Assembly (NCBI GenBank): GCA_022616055.1
Contig: JAKEFM010000223.1
Span: 1 to 64,000, forward strand
Direction of reading: 5' to 3'
Source of the DNA: Planctomycetota bacterium
GTDB taxonomy: Bacteria > Planctomycetota > UBA1135 > JAKEFM01
Length of the DNA: 64,000 nt
Below the pieces are notes generated by a model, which saw nothing but the letters and a program-made list of their open reading frames with translations, made no database searches and was not told the origin of the DNA. Shown here piece after piece: positions 1 through 10,304 of this stretch (its first letter is position 1; the number at the start of each line of letters is the position of its first letter). A program made the position numbers and the translations under genes.

Positions 1-294
1 AGGGGGATCCCCGAGGCGCTCGTCGTGCGGCGCCACGCCCTGCGCAACGCCCTCCTCCCGGTCGTCCAGCTCTTCGGCCTGAACCTCCCCCTCCTCTTCG
101 GCGGGTCGGTCCTCGTCGAGTCGGTCTTCGGCTGGCCGGGCGTGGGGCGGGTCCTCGTGGAGGCGGTCCAGCTCCGGGACATCCCCGTCGTCCTCGGGGC
201 GTGCTTCTGGTTGACCCTCCTCGTCGTCGCCGGGAACCTCCTCGCCGACCTGCTCTCGGCGCTCGCGGATCCCCGCGTCCGGAGGGAGGCGTGA
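1..294 (+). CDS. Peptide ABC transporter permease, DppB/OppB-like (5'-truncated by window edge)
   Basis: Frame open from base 1; RGIPEALVVRRHALRNALLPVVQ...ADLLSALADPRVR is a typical DppB/OppB C-terminus; followed by permease, ATPase, ATPase. Confidence 0.85.
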   Translation, partial: RGIPEALVVRRHALRNALLPVVQLFGLNLPLLFGGSVLVESVFGWPGVGRVLVEAVQLRDIPVVLGACFWLTLLVVAGNLLADLLSALADPRVRREA

Positions 295-1100
295 GCCGGG
301 GGATGCGGGCTGGAATCCTCGGCGCGGGGGCCCTCTTCCTCCTCGCGATCCTCGGCCCGTCCCTCGCGCCCCACGATCCGCTCGAGCACATCGGCTTCCC
401 CGGGAACGCGCTCCGTCCGCCGGGGGGAGGATTCCTCCTCGGGACGGACGACTACGGGAGGGACGTCCTCTCCCGCCTCCTCGCCGGGGCGCCCGTCTCC
501 CTCGGGATCGGGTTCGCGTCCGCCGCCCTCGCGGTCAGCCTCGGGACGATCCTCGGCGCCGCCGCGGGGTTCCGGGGTGGCGCGCTCGAGGCCGTCCTCC
601 TTCGCCTCGTCGACCTCCTCCTCGCCTTCCCCCGCCTCGTCCTCCTCCTCCTCCTCGTCGCCCTCTTCGACCGCTCGATCCCCCTCCTCGTCCTCGTCAT
701 CGGCGCGACCGGATGGATGCAGACGGCCCGGATCGTCCGCGCGGAGGTCGCCTCGCTCCGCGCGCGACCCTTCGTCGAGGCGGGGCGCGCTCTCGGCCTC
801 CCCGGCTCCCGCCTCCTCTTCCGGCACATCCTCCCCAACTGCGCGGCGCCGATCCTCGTCTCCGCCTCCCTCGCCGTCGGCGCCGGCATCCTCCTCGAGG
901 CCTCCCTCTCCTTCCTCGGCCTGGGGGTCCCGCCTCCGGCCGCGTCGTGGGGCTGGATGCTGAAGGAGGGGCGCGACGTCCTGCGCCAGGCTCCGTGGAT
1001 CTCGATCTTCCCGGGCCTGATGATCCTCCTCTCGGTGGTCGCCTTCCAGGCGCTCGCGGACGGACTGCGCCGGACCTTCGCCGCGGGCGGGGCCCCGTGA
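291..1100 (+). CDS. Peptide ABC transporter permease, DppC/OppC-like
   Basis: GTG 291 (or ATG 303); LLGTDDYGRDVLSRLLAGAPVSLGIG and EAGRALGLPGSRLLFRHILPN motifs. Confidence 0.88.
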   Translation: MSRGMRAGILGAGALFLLAILGPSLAPHDPLEHIGFPGNALRPPGGGFLLGTDDYGRDVLSRLLAGAPVSLGIGFASAALAVSLGTILGAAAGFRGGALEAVLLRLVDLLLAFPRLVLLLLLVALFDRSIPLLVLVIGATGWMQTARIVRAEVASLRARPFVEAGRALGLPGSRLLFRHILPNCAAPILVSASLAVGAGILLEASLSFLGLGVPPPAASWGWMLKEGRDVLRQAPWISIFPGLMILLSVVAFQALADGLRRTFAAGGAP

Positions 1101-2065
1101 GCCTCGGTCGGGCCGTCCTCCTCCGCGTCCAGGGACTCGCGACCCACTTCCTCACCGGGGAGGGGGTCGCGCCCGCCGTCGACGGGGTTTCCTTCGACCT
1201 CGACGACGGGCAAGTCCTCGGCCTCGTCGGGGAATCGGGCTGCGGGAAGTCGGTGACGGCCCTCTCGATCCTCCGGCTCGTGCCGTCCCCCGGACGGATC
1301 GTCGGGGGGAAGATCCTCTTCCGGGAGCGGAACCTCCTCGATCTCCCCGAGGAGGAGATGCGGCGACTCCGGGGGGGCTCGATCGGGATGGTCTTCCAGG
1401 AGCCCGCCGCCTGCCTCAATCCCGTCCTGACGATCGGCTCCCAGGTGGCGGAGGTCCTCGAGGTACACCGGCGCCTTCCCGGGCGCGAAGCGAGGCGCGA
1501 GGCGGTCGAGTGCCTCCAGCGCGTCGGCATCCCCGACCCGGAGATGCGCTACGGGGAGTACGCCCACCGCCTCTCGGGAGGGATGAAGCAGCGGGCGATG
1601 ATCGCGATCGCGCTCGCCGGGAAGCCCTCCCTCCTCCTCGCCGACGAGCCGACGACCGCCCTCGACGTCACGATCCAGGCCCAGATCCTCGACCTCCTGC
1701 GGCGGCTGCGGGAGGAGACGGGGATGGCGATCCTCCTCATCACCCACAATCTCGGCGTGGTGGCGGAGCTCGCCGATTCCGTCGCCGTCCTCTACGCGGG
1801 GAAGGTCGTCGAGCGCGCCCCCGTCGCGACCCTCTTCGCCCGGCCCGCCCACCCCTACACGGTCGGGCTCTTCCGCTCCCTTCCCGACCTCCAGGACCCG
1901 GGAAAGCGCTTCGAGCCGATCCCGGGGTCCGTGCCGCCCCCGACGCGCTTTCCGATGGGGTGCCGGTTCCGCGACCGCTGTCCGATCGCTGCCGAGGTCT
2001 GCGCGGAGGAGCCGAGACTGAGAGAGATCGAACCGGGGCACCTCGTCGCCTGCCACAAGGTCTGA
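1097..2065 (+). CDS. Peptide ABC transporter ATP-binding protein, OppD/DppD-like
   Basis: GTG 1097 overlapping previous stop; Walker [17 protein letters not shown], Walker [10 protein letters not shown]-terminal oligopeptide/dipeptide Cys motif. Confidence 0.92.
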   Translation: MSLGRAVLLRVQGLATHFLTGEGVAPAVDGVSFDLDDGQVLGLVGESGCGKSVTALSILRLVPSPGRIVGGKILFRERNLLDLPEEEMRRLRGGSIGMVFQEPAACLNPVLTIGSQVAEVLEVHRRLPGREARREAVECLQRVGIPDPEMRYGEYAHRLSGGMKQRAMIAIALAGKPSLLLADEPTTALDVTIQAQILDLLRRLREETGMAILLITHNLGVVAELADSVAVLYAGKVVERAPVATLFARPAHPYTVGLFRSLPDLQDPGKRFEPIPGSVPPPTRFPMGCRFRDRCPIAAEVCAEEPRLREIEPGHLVACHKV

Positions 2066-2069
2066 CGGC

Positions 2070-3197
2070 ATGGGCGCCACGAGCCTCCTCGAGGTCCGCG
2101 ACCTGCGCGTCTGTTTCCCGCTCCGCCGCGGGATCCTAGGCCGGCGCGTCGGGCTCGTGCGGGCGGTCGACGGCGTCTCCCTCGACGTCGGGAGAGGGGA
2201 GGCGCTCGGCCTCGTCGGGGAATCGGGCTGCGGGAAGACGACGACGGCGCGCGCGATGCTGCGGCTCGTGCGACCGAGCGCGGGTTCGGTCCGCTTCTTC
2301 CCCGCGGAGCCCGACCCTCGGCTGGCGGGGATCCTGTCGGAGCCCTCCCACCCGGCGCACGTGCGCGACGGGGAGGGGCGGTCGGGGATCGAGGTCCTCC
2401 GTCTCCGAGCCCGCGAGATGCGGGCGCTTCGCCGCCACCTCCAGATCGTCTTCCAGGACCCGTACGGGAGCCTCAACCCGCGGATGACGGTCGGGGCGAT
2501 CCTCGCCGAGCCGCTCCGGGTTCACGGCCTGTCGCGCGGCGACGCGCTGCGGAAGGAGGTCGACGGTCTCCTCGGACGGGTCGGGCTCCACCCGGAGATG
2601 GCCTCCCGCTACCCCCACGAGTTCTCGGGCGGGCAGCGCCAGAGGATCGGGATCGCCCGCGCGCTCTCCCTGCGCCCCTCCTTCCTCGTCCTCGACGAGC
2701 CGGTCTCGGCTCTCGACGTCTCCGTCCAGGCCCAGATCCTCGCCCTCCTCGCCGATCTGCAGGCGCGCGAAGGGCTCGCCTACCTCTTTATCGCGCACGA
2801 CCTCGCCGTCGTGAGCCGCCTCTGTCGGGAAGTCGCCGTCATGTACCTCGGCCGAATCGTCGAGTCGGGGCCGGCCGCCCGGGTGTTCACAGATCCGCTC
2901 CACCCCTACACGAAGGCCCTCCTCTCTGCCGTGCCCGTCCCGGACCCGACGCGGAAGCGGACGCGGATCCTCCTGCCGGGGGAGCCACCGTCCCCCGCGA
3001 ATCCTCCTTCAGGCTGTCACTTCCATCCGAGGTGCCCCGTCGCGGAGGCCCGGTGCCGAGTGGAGGACCCCTTCCTCGGGCGCGCGGCGGACGGGCGCCT
3101 CGTCGCCTGCCACCTGGTCGATCGGAAACCGCTCGGGGTGGCCCCGGAGTCCGGCGCCGGGTCGACCCGCCGCGGCGGTGGATCGGGACCGCCGTAG
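2070..3197 (+). CDS. Peptide ABC transporter ATP-binding protein, OppF/DppF-like
   Basis: [40 protein letters not shown]-terminal GCHFHPRCP. Confidence 0.92.
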   Translation: MGATSLLEVRDLRVCFPLRRGILGRRVGLVRAVDGVSLDVGRGEALGLVGESGCGKTTTARAMLRLVRPSAGSVRFFPAEPDPRLAGILSEPSHPAHVRDGEGRSGIEVLRLRAREMRALRRHLQIVFQDPYGSLNPRMTVGAILAEPLRVHGLSRGDALRKEVDGLLGRVGLHPEMASRYPHEFSGGQRQRIGIARALSLRPSFLVLDEPVSALDVSVQAQILALLADLQAREGLAYLFIAHDLAVVSRLCREVAVMYLGRIVESGPAARVFTDPLHPYTKALLSAVPVPDPTRKRTRILLPGEPPSPANPPSGCHFHPRCPVAEARCRVEDPFLGRAADGRLVACHLVDRKPLGVAPESGAGSTRRGGGSGPP

Positions 3198-3210
3198 GAA
3201 CGCGTCCCCT

Positions 3211-3849
3211 TCAGCCGGGCCGAGACCGCGGAGCCCGGCGCCGGAAGCGCCGCGCCTTCTCCCGGTTCCCGCACACCGTCATGCTGCACCAGCGACGGCT
3301 GCCGTTCCGGCTGGTGTCGAGGAACAGCCACGCGCAGTCCCGCGCGCCGCATTCGCGGAGCCGGCCGACCTCCTCGGAGGCGAGCAGTTCCGCGCCGGCG
3401 CGCGCGGCGGGCCACCAGGGGCGGTCGAGATGAGGCTCGCTCGCCCATGTCCACGCCGCCGCTCCCGCCCGACCCGCGGGCGAGAGGCGGAGGCGGACGA
3501 GAGCGCCCGAGAGCGCCTGGTTGATCCGGCCGAGCGCCCCCGGCGGCACGGCCCGGCCGCCGGCGAGCGCCGAGCCGGCCGCGAAGAGGGCCTCGCGCAA
3601 ATCGAGGGCGCGCGCGAGAGCCTTGCGCGCGCCGTCTCGGCGCCGGCCGGCCAGCGCGAGGAGCGCCTTCCCCTGCGCGGCGCCGAGCGCGCGCGCCTGG
3701 ACCGCCCACGAGACGAGGTCGGGGTACGTGTGGAGGAACTCCACGGGCGCGGGGGTGGGACGCCTCTCCTTCGTGTTCGCCAGGTCGAGGGCGAGGTTGC
3801 CTCCGGTGAGCTCGAAGGCGTGCCGCGGATGCGGGAGGGGGACGGCCAT
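3211..3849 (-). CDS. CGNR zinc-finger (ABATE-domain) regulator-like protein
   Basis: C-terminal RECGARDCAWLFLDTSRNGSRRWCSMTVCGNREKARRFRRR. Confidence 0.85.
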   Translation of the reverse strand: MAVPLPHPRHAFELTGGNLALDLANTKERRPTPAPVEFLHTYPDLVSWAVQARALGAAQGKALLALAGRRRDGARKALARALDLREALFAAGSALAGGRAVPPGALGRINQALSGALVRLRLSPAGRAGAAAWTWASEPHLDRPWWPAARAGAELLASEEVGRLRECGARDCAWLFLDTSRNGSRRWCSMTVCGNREKARRFRRRAPRSRPG

Positions 3850-3896
3850 TTCAGGCTGGACAGGGTAGCACGGCCACAATAACCTGTGAAACGCAG

Positions 3897-4844
3897 ATGA
3901 CTGGTTATCCGGAAACGGGTCCGCCGCGCGGGGCGCTCCTCGCCGCGTTCGCGGCCATCTACGTCCTCTGGGGCGCGAACTTCCTCGCCATCCGCTACGC
4001 GGCCGAGGCGATGCCCCCGTTCCTGCTGATGGGGTTCCGCTCCCTCGCGGCGGGCGCGATCCTCTACGGCTGGGCGCGGGTGCGCCGCGGCGAGCGCCCC
4101 GGTCCGGGGCACTGGCGTGTCGCCGCCGGGACGGGCGCGCTCCTGTTCGTCGGCTGTCACGGGCTGCTGGCGTGGGCCGAGCGGACGGTCCCGTCGGGCG
4201 TCGCGGCGCTGTTCATGGCGACGATCCCGGTCTGGATGACCCTCCTCGACGCGGCGTCGGGCGGCCCGCGGCCCGCGCCGGCGGGCCTCGCGGGTCTCGG
4301 GCTGAGCCTCCTCGGCCTCGTCCTCCTCGTCGGGCCGGTCCCGTCGACGGCCCCGGGGCCCGGAATCCTCGCGCTGCTCGTGAGCGCGTTCGCCTGGGCC
4401 TCGGGCTCGATCCTGTCCCGGCGCCTGAACCTCCCCCGCAGCCTGACGCTCGCGACCGGCATGCAGCTCCTCGCCGGCGGGACGGCGCTCGTGGTCGCCG
4501 GCCTCGCCCTCGGCGAGGCGGGGCGCCTCGAGCCCCGGGCGCTCGGGACGAGGGCCCTCCTGTCCCTGGCGTACATGGTGGGCGCGGCGTCGCTGATCGG
4601 GTTCACGGCCTACACCTGGCTGCTGCGCGTCTCGACCCCGGCGCGGGTCGGGACCTACGCGTTCGTGAACCCGGTCGTGGCGCTCCTCGTCGGCTGGGCG
4701 ATCGGCGGCGAGCGCCTCGATGCGCCGACGCTCGGGGCCGCGCTCGTGGTCGTGATGGGCGTCGCGCTCACGGTGAGGACGACCCGCGTCGAGCGAGGAG
4801 GAGAGGGAGCGCGCGCGGCCGATTGCGTGGAGCCGACCTCGTGA
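3897..4844 (+). CDS. EamA/DMT-superfamily transporter
   Basis: About 10 hydrophobic helices; YVLWGANFLAIRYAAEAMPPFLLMGFRSLAAGAIL. Confidence 0.85.
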   Translation: MTGYPETGPPRGALLAAFAAIYVLWGANFLAIRYAAEAMPPFLLMGFRSLAAGAILYGWARVRRGERPGPGHWRVAAGTGALLFVGCHGLLAWAERTVPSGVAALFMATIPVWMTLLDAASGGPRPAPAGLAGLGLSLLGLVLLVGPVPSTAPGPGILALLVSAFAWASGSILSRRLNLPRSLTLATGMQLLAGGTALVVAGLALGEAGRLEPRALGTRALLSLAYMVGAASLIGFTAYTWLLRVSTPARVGTYAFVNPVVALLVGWAIGGERLDAPTLGAALVVVMGVALTVRTTRVERGGEGARAADCVEPTS

Positions 4845-4897
4845 GACCGGACCCGGGGCGCTCGGCAGGCGCCGGGGACGGCGAAAGGAGACCGCCG

Positions 4898-5209
4898 ATG
4901 ATCGCACGCATCTGGAGAGGGACGACACGGACGGAGCAGGCCGACCGGTATCTCGAGGTCCTGAAGAGGACGGGCCTCGCGAAGGCCCGCGGCACGCCGG
5001 GCAACCTGGCCGTCCAGATCCTGCGCCGGACCACCGGGGAGGGCGTGGAGTTCACGTTCCGCTCGGACTGGGAATCGTGGGAGGCGATCCGCCGCTTCGC
5101 GGGGCCGGAGCCCGAGAAGGCGGTCTACTTCCCCGAGGACCGGGAGTTCCTGCTCCGGATGGCGCCGGGCGTGGAGCACCACGAGGTCGCCGTGGACGAG
5201 CGCGCATGA
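4898..5209 (+). CDS. Small protein, antibiotic-biosynthesis-monooxygenase-like fold
   Basis: ATG 4898; 103 aa MIARIWRGTTRTEQADRYLEVLKRTGL...FRSDWESWEAIRRFAG. Confidence 0.6.
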   Translation: MIARIWRGTTRTEQADRYLEVLKRTGLAKARGTPGNLAVQILRRTTGEGVEFTFRSDWESWEAIRRFAGPEPEKAVYFPEDREFLLRMAPGVEHHEVAVDERA

Positions 5210-6684
5210 AGGGGCTCGATCGAGCGGCGTGCCGGGCCTGGGCCGAGCGCGTCCGCGCGACGTACGAACGCTGGCTGCGGCGGCTGGTGGAGATTCCGAG
5301 CGTGTCCTCCGACCCGGCCCGGAGCGCGGACGTCGCGCGCGTCGCGCGAGCGGCGGGGGAACTAGTCCGGAGCGTCGGCGGCCGGGCGCGGGTCGTCGCC
5401 ACGGGCGGCCACCCCATGCTCGTCGGCGAGCTCGCCGGTCCGCCCGGAGCGCCCCGGTTGACGCTCTACAACCATCTCGACGTCCAGCCCGCGGACCGCG
5501 CGGCCGAGGGCTGGAGCAGCGAGCCGTTCCGGCTCGTCCGGCGCCGGGGCCGGTACTTCGGGCGCGGCACCACGGACGACAAGGGTCCGGCGCTCGCCGC
5601 GCTCTTCGGAGCGGTCGCGGCGCGCGACGCGGGCGTGCCGGTGACGGTGAAACTGCTGTGGGAGGGCGAGGAGGAGATCGGCTCGCCCCATCTCGCGCGC
5701 ACGCTGCGGCGGCTGGGTCGCAGCGTCGAGACCGATGCCGTGGTGATCTCCGACAGCGCCTGGCTCACGCGGACCGTCCCGACGGTCACGGCCGGACTGC
5801 GGGGCTGGCAGGGCTTCCTGTTCCGGCTCGAGACCGGAGACGCCGACGCGCACTCCGGCATCGTGGGCGGAGCCGTCCGCAACCCGCTCGGCGAGCTGAT
5901 GGACCTCGCCTGCGCCCTCCACGACCCGCGGAGCGGGAGGGTCAAGGTGCCGGGGTTCTACGACGACGTGCGGCCGCTCACGGCTCGCGAGAGGGAGGAG
6001 TTCCGCCGGTCGGGGTTCACCGTGAGGGCGTTCCGGCGGGACAACCGGGTGCGGCGGCTGCGCAGCGCCGACCCGCTCGAGGTGATGGAGCGGACCTGGG
6101 CGCGGCCCACCTTCGAGGTCCACGGGCTCGTCGGCGGCCACCAGGGGCCGGGGCTCAAGGCGGTGGTGCCGGCGCGCGCGGAGCTGAAGGCGTCGTGCCG
6201 GCTGGCGCCGGGCCAGGACCCCGCGCGGGTGGCCGCGCTCGTCGCCGGCTTCGCGCGCCGGCACAACCGCGACGTCGACGTCGAGGTCGCCCCCGGCGGG
6301 TCGCCGGCGACGCGCTGGGATCCGACCGACCCGCTCGCCGCCGCGGTCCGCGTCGCCGTGGAGTTCGCCTTCGGGCGCGCCCCGGCGTTCGTGAGGGACG
6401 GCGGAACCATCGGCGCCGTCGGCTCGATGCGGGAGATCCTGGGATGCCCGGTCGGGTTCCTCGACCTCTCTCTCCCCGACCACGGCTACCACGGCCCCGA
6501 CGAGAACTTCGAGTGGCCCCAGGCCGAGGGAGGGATCGCCGCGTTCGCGCGTCTGATCCGGGAGTGGGGGGCTGCCCGGAACGCCGGCCCGCGCGCTAGG
6601 CTCGCGCCTTCGCGCGCGAGCGGCGCCGGGCCGGCCGGGCCGGACCGGAGGCGGGCTCGGGAAGCTCCGCGCCGAAGTCCTTGA
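5206..6684 (+). CDS. M20-family metallopeptidase / dipeptidase
   Basis: ATGA overlap with previous gene; LYNHLDVQPAD, GRGTTDDKGP, LWEGEEEIGSPH motifs. Confidence 0.9.
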   Translation: MKGLDRAACRAWAERVRATYERWLRRLVEIPSVSSDPARSADVARVARAAGELVRSVGGRARVVATGGHPMLVGELAGPPGAPRLTLYNHLDVQPADRAAEGWSSEPFRLVRRRGRYFGRGTTDDKGPALAALFGAVAARDAGVPVTVKLLWEGEEEIGSPHLARTLRRLGRSVETDAVVISDSAWLTRTVPTVTAGLRGWQGFLFRLETGDADAHSGIVGGAVRNPLGELMDLACALHDPRSGRVKVPGFYDDVRPLTAREREEFRRSGFTVRAFRRDNRVRRLRSADPLEVMERTWARPTFEVHGLVGGHQGPGLKAVVPARAELKASCRLAPGQDPARVAALVAGFARRHNRDVDVEVAPGGSPATRWDPTDPLAAAVRVAVEFAFGRAPAFVRDGGTIGAVGSMREILGCPVGFLDLSLPDHGYHGPDENFEWPQAEGGIAAFARLIREWGAARNAGPRARLAPSRASGAGPAGPDRRRAREAPRRSP

Positions 6685-7390
6685 CGAGGATGTCGCGGAG
6701 CTCGTGGAAGTTGCGGATCCGGTAGTCGGGCTGGGGGTCGTCGGGGCCGATCTCGAAGCGCCCGGACCGCTGGTGCCAGACCGTCGTCATCCCGATCGCC
6801 CGGCACGGCTCGACGTCGCCGCGCGGGTTGTCCCCGATGTACATCGCCTCCGCCGGCTTCACCCCCGAGTCCTCGCAGGCCCGGGCGTAGAGCTTGGGGT
6901 TGGGCTTGTTGATCCCGATCTGGTCGGAGATGTAGATCGCCCGGCGGTCGAGGAACCCGTAGATCTTGAGGCGGACGAGCTTCTCGGCCTGCTTGACGGC
7001 GAGCCCGGCGGAGATGACGCCGAGGAGGAGGTCGGTCTTCGAGAGGTCGCGCAGCACCTCGTAGACGTCGTCGTAGACCTTGAGCTCGCGCGACTTCGTC
7101 TCGTGGTACGCGACGACGCCGGCCGCGATCAGGATCTCGGGGTTCACCCCCTTCGAGGCCTCGGGACCGAGACGGACGAGGAGCTTGTCGAAGTGGTGCT
7201 CGTAGTTGGAGGAGAACTCCTCGATCACCTCCCGCAGCTCCCGCAGGAGCTCCTCGCGGTCCCCCCTCAGGCCGTGGGCGACCATCGAGTCGATGGCGTT
7301 GCGCCGCGCCGACTCGGCGAACGCGCTCGTCGAGAAGAGCGTGTCGTCGATGTCGAAGAAGATCGCGCGGAGTCGTCCCTTAGCCGTCAA
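6596..7390 (-). CDS. HAD-superfamily hydrolase
   Basis: AIFFDIDDTLFST, GVISAGL, KPNPKLYARA, MYIGDNPRGDV motifs. Confidence 0.88.
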   Translation of the reverse strand: MTAKGRLRAIFFDIDDTLFSTSAFAESARRNAIDSMVAHGLRGDREELLRELREVIEEFSSNYEHHFDKLLVRLGPEASKGVNPEILIAAGVVAYHETKSRELKVYDDVYEVLRDLSKTDLLLGVISAGLAVKQAEKLVRLKIYGFLDRRAIYISDQIGINKPNPKLYARACEDSGVKPAEAMYIGDNPRGDVEPCRAIGMTTVWHQRSGRFEIGPDDPQPDYRIRNFHELRDILVKDFGAELPEPASGPARPARRRSRAKARA

Positions 7391-7429
7391 GCGGCCTCCT
7401 CGGGCCGGGTTAGGAAGGAAGCCGTGGCG

Positions 7430-7457
7430 AGGATAGCCCCGGGGGAGGGCCGGTCAA
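7430..7457 (-). promoter_or_regulatory. Putative sigma70-type promoter for the HAD gene (TTGACC-N16-TATCCT)
   Basis: Reverse complement TTGACC GGCCCTCCCCCGGGGC TATCCT, 40 bp upstream of the HAD start. Confidence 0.5.
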
Positions 7458-7463
7458 GGAAAT

Positions 7464-7493
7464 GGGGGGCCGGCCGGGAACCGGCCTCCCCCC
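7464..7493 (-). terminator. Terminator-like hairpin downstream of secretin 1
   Basis: GGGGGGCCGG-CCGGGAA-CCGGCCTCCC inverted repeat (about 10 bp with one G-U); only a weak T-rich tract follows on the minus strand. Confidence 0.45.
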
Positions 7494-7514
7494 GCGCAAC
7501 GATCTGGCGCGGCG

Positions 7515-10163
7515 CTACTTCCGCGCGATCTTCTTCGCCTCCTCCTTCACGTCCATGATCCAGGCGCGGATCAGGACGGAGAGGGTCTGGTTCTCGTCGG
7601 AGACCCCCTCCTTCTTGAAGAAGGCGGAGATGAGGGGGATGCGCTCGAGGATCGGCGTGGAGGCGCGGCGCTCGACGTTGTGGACCTGCTTCAGGCCGCC
7701 GATCAGGACGGAACCTCCGTCCGGGATGACGACGGTCGTCGCGGCCGACTGGACCCGCAGCTCCGGGATCTGGAACGTGACGGGGATCGAGAGGCCCGAG
7801 AGGGAGGTCGTGAAGGTCGGGATCGGGCGGAGCAGCGTCGCCACCGTCGGCTGGAGCTCCAGGGTGAGGTACTTCCGGTCGTGGTGGATCGTCGGCGTGA
7901 CCTCGAGGACGACCCCGTCGGGGATCACGTTGATCTGGGGGTCGGCGATGAACGCCAGCTGCGCCACCTCGACGTCGAAGTCCTGGATGTAGCTCGTCTG
8001 GTTGATGACGGTGAGGTAGGCGCGCTGCGTGTTGTGGACGGAGAGGATCTGGCTGTTGACGAGCTGGAAGTTCGCCGTCTTCTCGACCGCGCGGAAGATG
8101 AGGGAGATCTGGGCGTCGTCGAGGAGGGTGAACTGGAAGCTCAGCCCCCCGCGGTTGTTGAGGGTGCGCCCGAGCGGGGTCTCGAAGAAGTTCTCCGTGC
8201 GGCCGCGGAACTCGGAGTCCCCCCCCTCGTTGAAGAAGACGCCGCTCGAGGGGTTGTTCCCCGCTCCCGTCGACAGCCCCGTCCCGTTGTTGTCGAGGCC
8301 GAGGGAGGCCATGTCCTCGAGGCCGTTCGTCACGTCGTCGAGGTTCGCCAGCGTCCCCGTCTCGCCCCCGAGCCCGCGGAAGTCGACGCCGATCTCCTGG
8401 AGGAAGTTCTCGGACACCGTGAGGAACTTCGCCTCGACGGTGACGAGGGAGGCGGTGAAGGTCCGCAGGTCCTGGAGGAACTGGGCGACCTGCCCCTGGA
8501 CCTCGAGGTCGTGGACGACGATGAGGTTGCCGTTGAGCGCGTCGATCGAGTGGCCGTCCCCCTCCCAGGTCCCGGGGGCGAGCGACTCCTTGATGACGGT
8601 GATCAGCTGCTCCGCGTTGACGATCGGGGCCGCCTCCCCCGCCCCGCCGAAGAAGCCCCCCTGCTCCTCGTCCGCGGCGGCGCCCGGGAGCCGGATGTCG
8701 CCGATCTTGGGGCCGAAGAAGGTCGTCAGCCCGAAGACGAGGTCCTGGATGTCGTGGTTGCGGACGACGGGGGTCCCCTTCGCCTTCTCCTTCGTCGTGA
8801 CGAGGATCGCGTCGTGCTTGAAGACGTGGGTGATCTCGCCGCCGGCGTACTCGTAGATGAGGTCGAGGGCGTGCCCGGCGGAGATCGGGTGCTGGATGTC
8901 GAGCTGGAAGGTGACGCTCGCCTCGTCGACCTTCGCGACGGCCGCCGGGTCGACGACGATCGGGAGGCCGGTGATCGTCCGGACGAATCCGACGACGGCC
9001 CCGAGGTTCGTCTCGTCCTTCACCTGGAGGGAGGGGAGCCGCGTCGTGCGGAGCAGGTCCCGGAGCCGCCTGGAGTCCTCCGGCTCGGCCGACGCGATCC
9101 CCGCGACCGCCCGGTCCGCCCGCTTCCGGGAGATCTCCTCCCAGAACTCCTCGTCGGGGAGGGTGAGGAGGTCGGCGTAGGGGATCCGCGCCTCGAGGAG
9201 GTCCTCCCGCCACCGGCGGAAGTGCTCGCGCTTCGCCGCCACGTAGTCGCGCCTCCCCTGGTCGAGGGAGGCCTTGAAGGCGGCCTCGCGCAGCTCCTTC
9301 GCCCGCGGGTTCCTCGGGTCCTCGCGCAGCGCGCGGTCGGCCGCCTCGACCGACTCGCGGTAGCGGCCCGCCTCGAACGCCTGGATCCCCCGCGCGAGGA
9401 TCGTGTCGAACAGCGCCTGGCGCCGGGTGCGCTCGCGGCTCTCCTCCGCCTGCAGCCGCTCGAAGGTCTCGCGCTCGCGGTCGCGCCGGACCCGGTCCTC
9501 CTCCTCCTGCTTGCGCCCCCGCGCCTCCTCGAGGCCCTCGCGCGCCCCCGCCTCGATCTCCGTGCCGGCGAGCCCCGTCGGGGCCCACTTCACGTGCTGG
9601 AGGACGAGGCTGAACTCCTCGATGGAGCGGTCGAACTCCTTCGCCGCGAGGGCGGCCCGCCCCCGCTCGAGGGCCTCCGTCGCCTCCGCGCGCAGCGCCT
9701 GGAGCTTCAGATCCCACTGCTCCTCGAGCTCCTTCTGGACGGTCCGGATCTCCGCCCCCCGCTTGCCGAGGAGGGCGCCGATCTCCTCGAGGAGCTCCCG
9801 CGCCTCGCGGTGGTCGGGGTCGACCTCGAGGGCGGCCGCGGCCGAGCGCTCGGCCTCCTCGAGCCTCCCCTGCGAGCGCAGGTCCCGCGCGAGGGAGAGG
9901 TGGCGCTCGATCAGGACGGTTCGCCGCTGCGCCTCGATCGTCCGCTCCTGCGCCCGGCGCTCGAGGAGCTCGGTGGGGGTCTGCTGCGGGGCGGGCGGGG
10001 CGGGCGGGGCGGGCTCCTGCGGCGGGCTCGCCTCGGCCACGGGGCCGGGCTCCCCCGGCGTCGGCTCCGCGGTCTCCGGCGTGGGGCCTCCGCGGCAGGC
10101 GAACAGGAGCGAGGCGGCCAGCAGGGCCGCGCGGGACGACGACATCCTCGGGCTCGGGCTCAT
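7515..10163 (-). CDS. TPR-containing secretin (GspD/PilQ superfamily), predicted lipoprotein
   Basis: N-terminal LLAASLLFAC lipobox; TPR-like N-terminus; secretin core ...VEAKFLTVSENFLQEIGVDFRGLG... and VVIPDGGSVLIGGLKQ...TPILERIPLISAFFKKE. Confidence 0.88.
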   Translation of the reverse strand: MSPSPRMSSSRAALLAASLLFACRGGPTPETAEPTPGEPGPVAEASPPQEPAPPAPPAPQQTPTELLERRAQERTIEAQRRTVLIERHLSLARDLRSQGRLEEAERSAAAALEVDPDHREARELLEEIGALLGKRGAEIRTVQKELEEQWDLKLQALRAEATEALERGRAALAAKEFDRSIEEFSLVLQHVKWAPTGLAGTEIEAGAREGLEEARGRKQEEEDRVRRDRERETFERLQAEESRERTRRQALFDTILARGIQAFEAGRYRESVEAADRALREDPRNPRAKELREAAFKASLDQGRRDYVAAKREHFRRWREDLLEARIPYADLLTLPDEEFWEEISRKRADRAVAGIASAEPEDSRRLRDLLRTTRLPSLQVKDETNLGAVVGFVRTITGLPIVVDPAAVAKVDEASVTFQLDIQHPISAGHALDLIYEYAGGEITHVFKHDAILVTTKEKAKGTPVVRNHDIQDLVFGLTTFFGPKIGDIRLPGAAADEEQGGFFGGAGEAAPIVNAEQLITVIKESLAPGTWEGDGHSIDALNGNLIVVHDLEVQGQVAQFLQDLRTFTASLVTVEAKFLTVSENFLQEIGVDFRGLGGETGTLANLDDVTNGLEDMASLGLDNNGTGLSTGAGNNPSSGVFFNEGGDSEFRGRTENFFETPLGRTLNNRGGLSFQFTLLDDAQISLIFRAVEKTANFQLVNSQILSVHNTQRAYLTVINQTSYIQDFDVEVAQLAFIADPQINVIPDGVVLEVTPTIHHDRKYLTLELQPTVATLLRPIPTFTTSLSGLSIPVTFQIPELRVQSAATTVVIPDGGSVLIGGLKQVHNVERRASTPILERIPLISAFFKKEGVSDENQTLSVLIRAWIMDVKEEAKKIARK

Positions 10164-10304
10164 GGGGTGGTCCTCGAGGGCTCCTCCCTATCCGGAATCC
10201 GGTCGCGTCGCGGGGTCCTTCAGGGGGCGAGGAGATGGGCAGGGTGACCCGCGGCGAAGGGGAGCACTGTAGGGAACGACCGGCCGGGTGTCAAAAGGGG
10301 GGGG

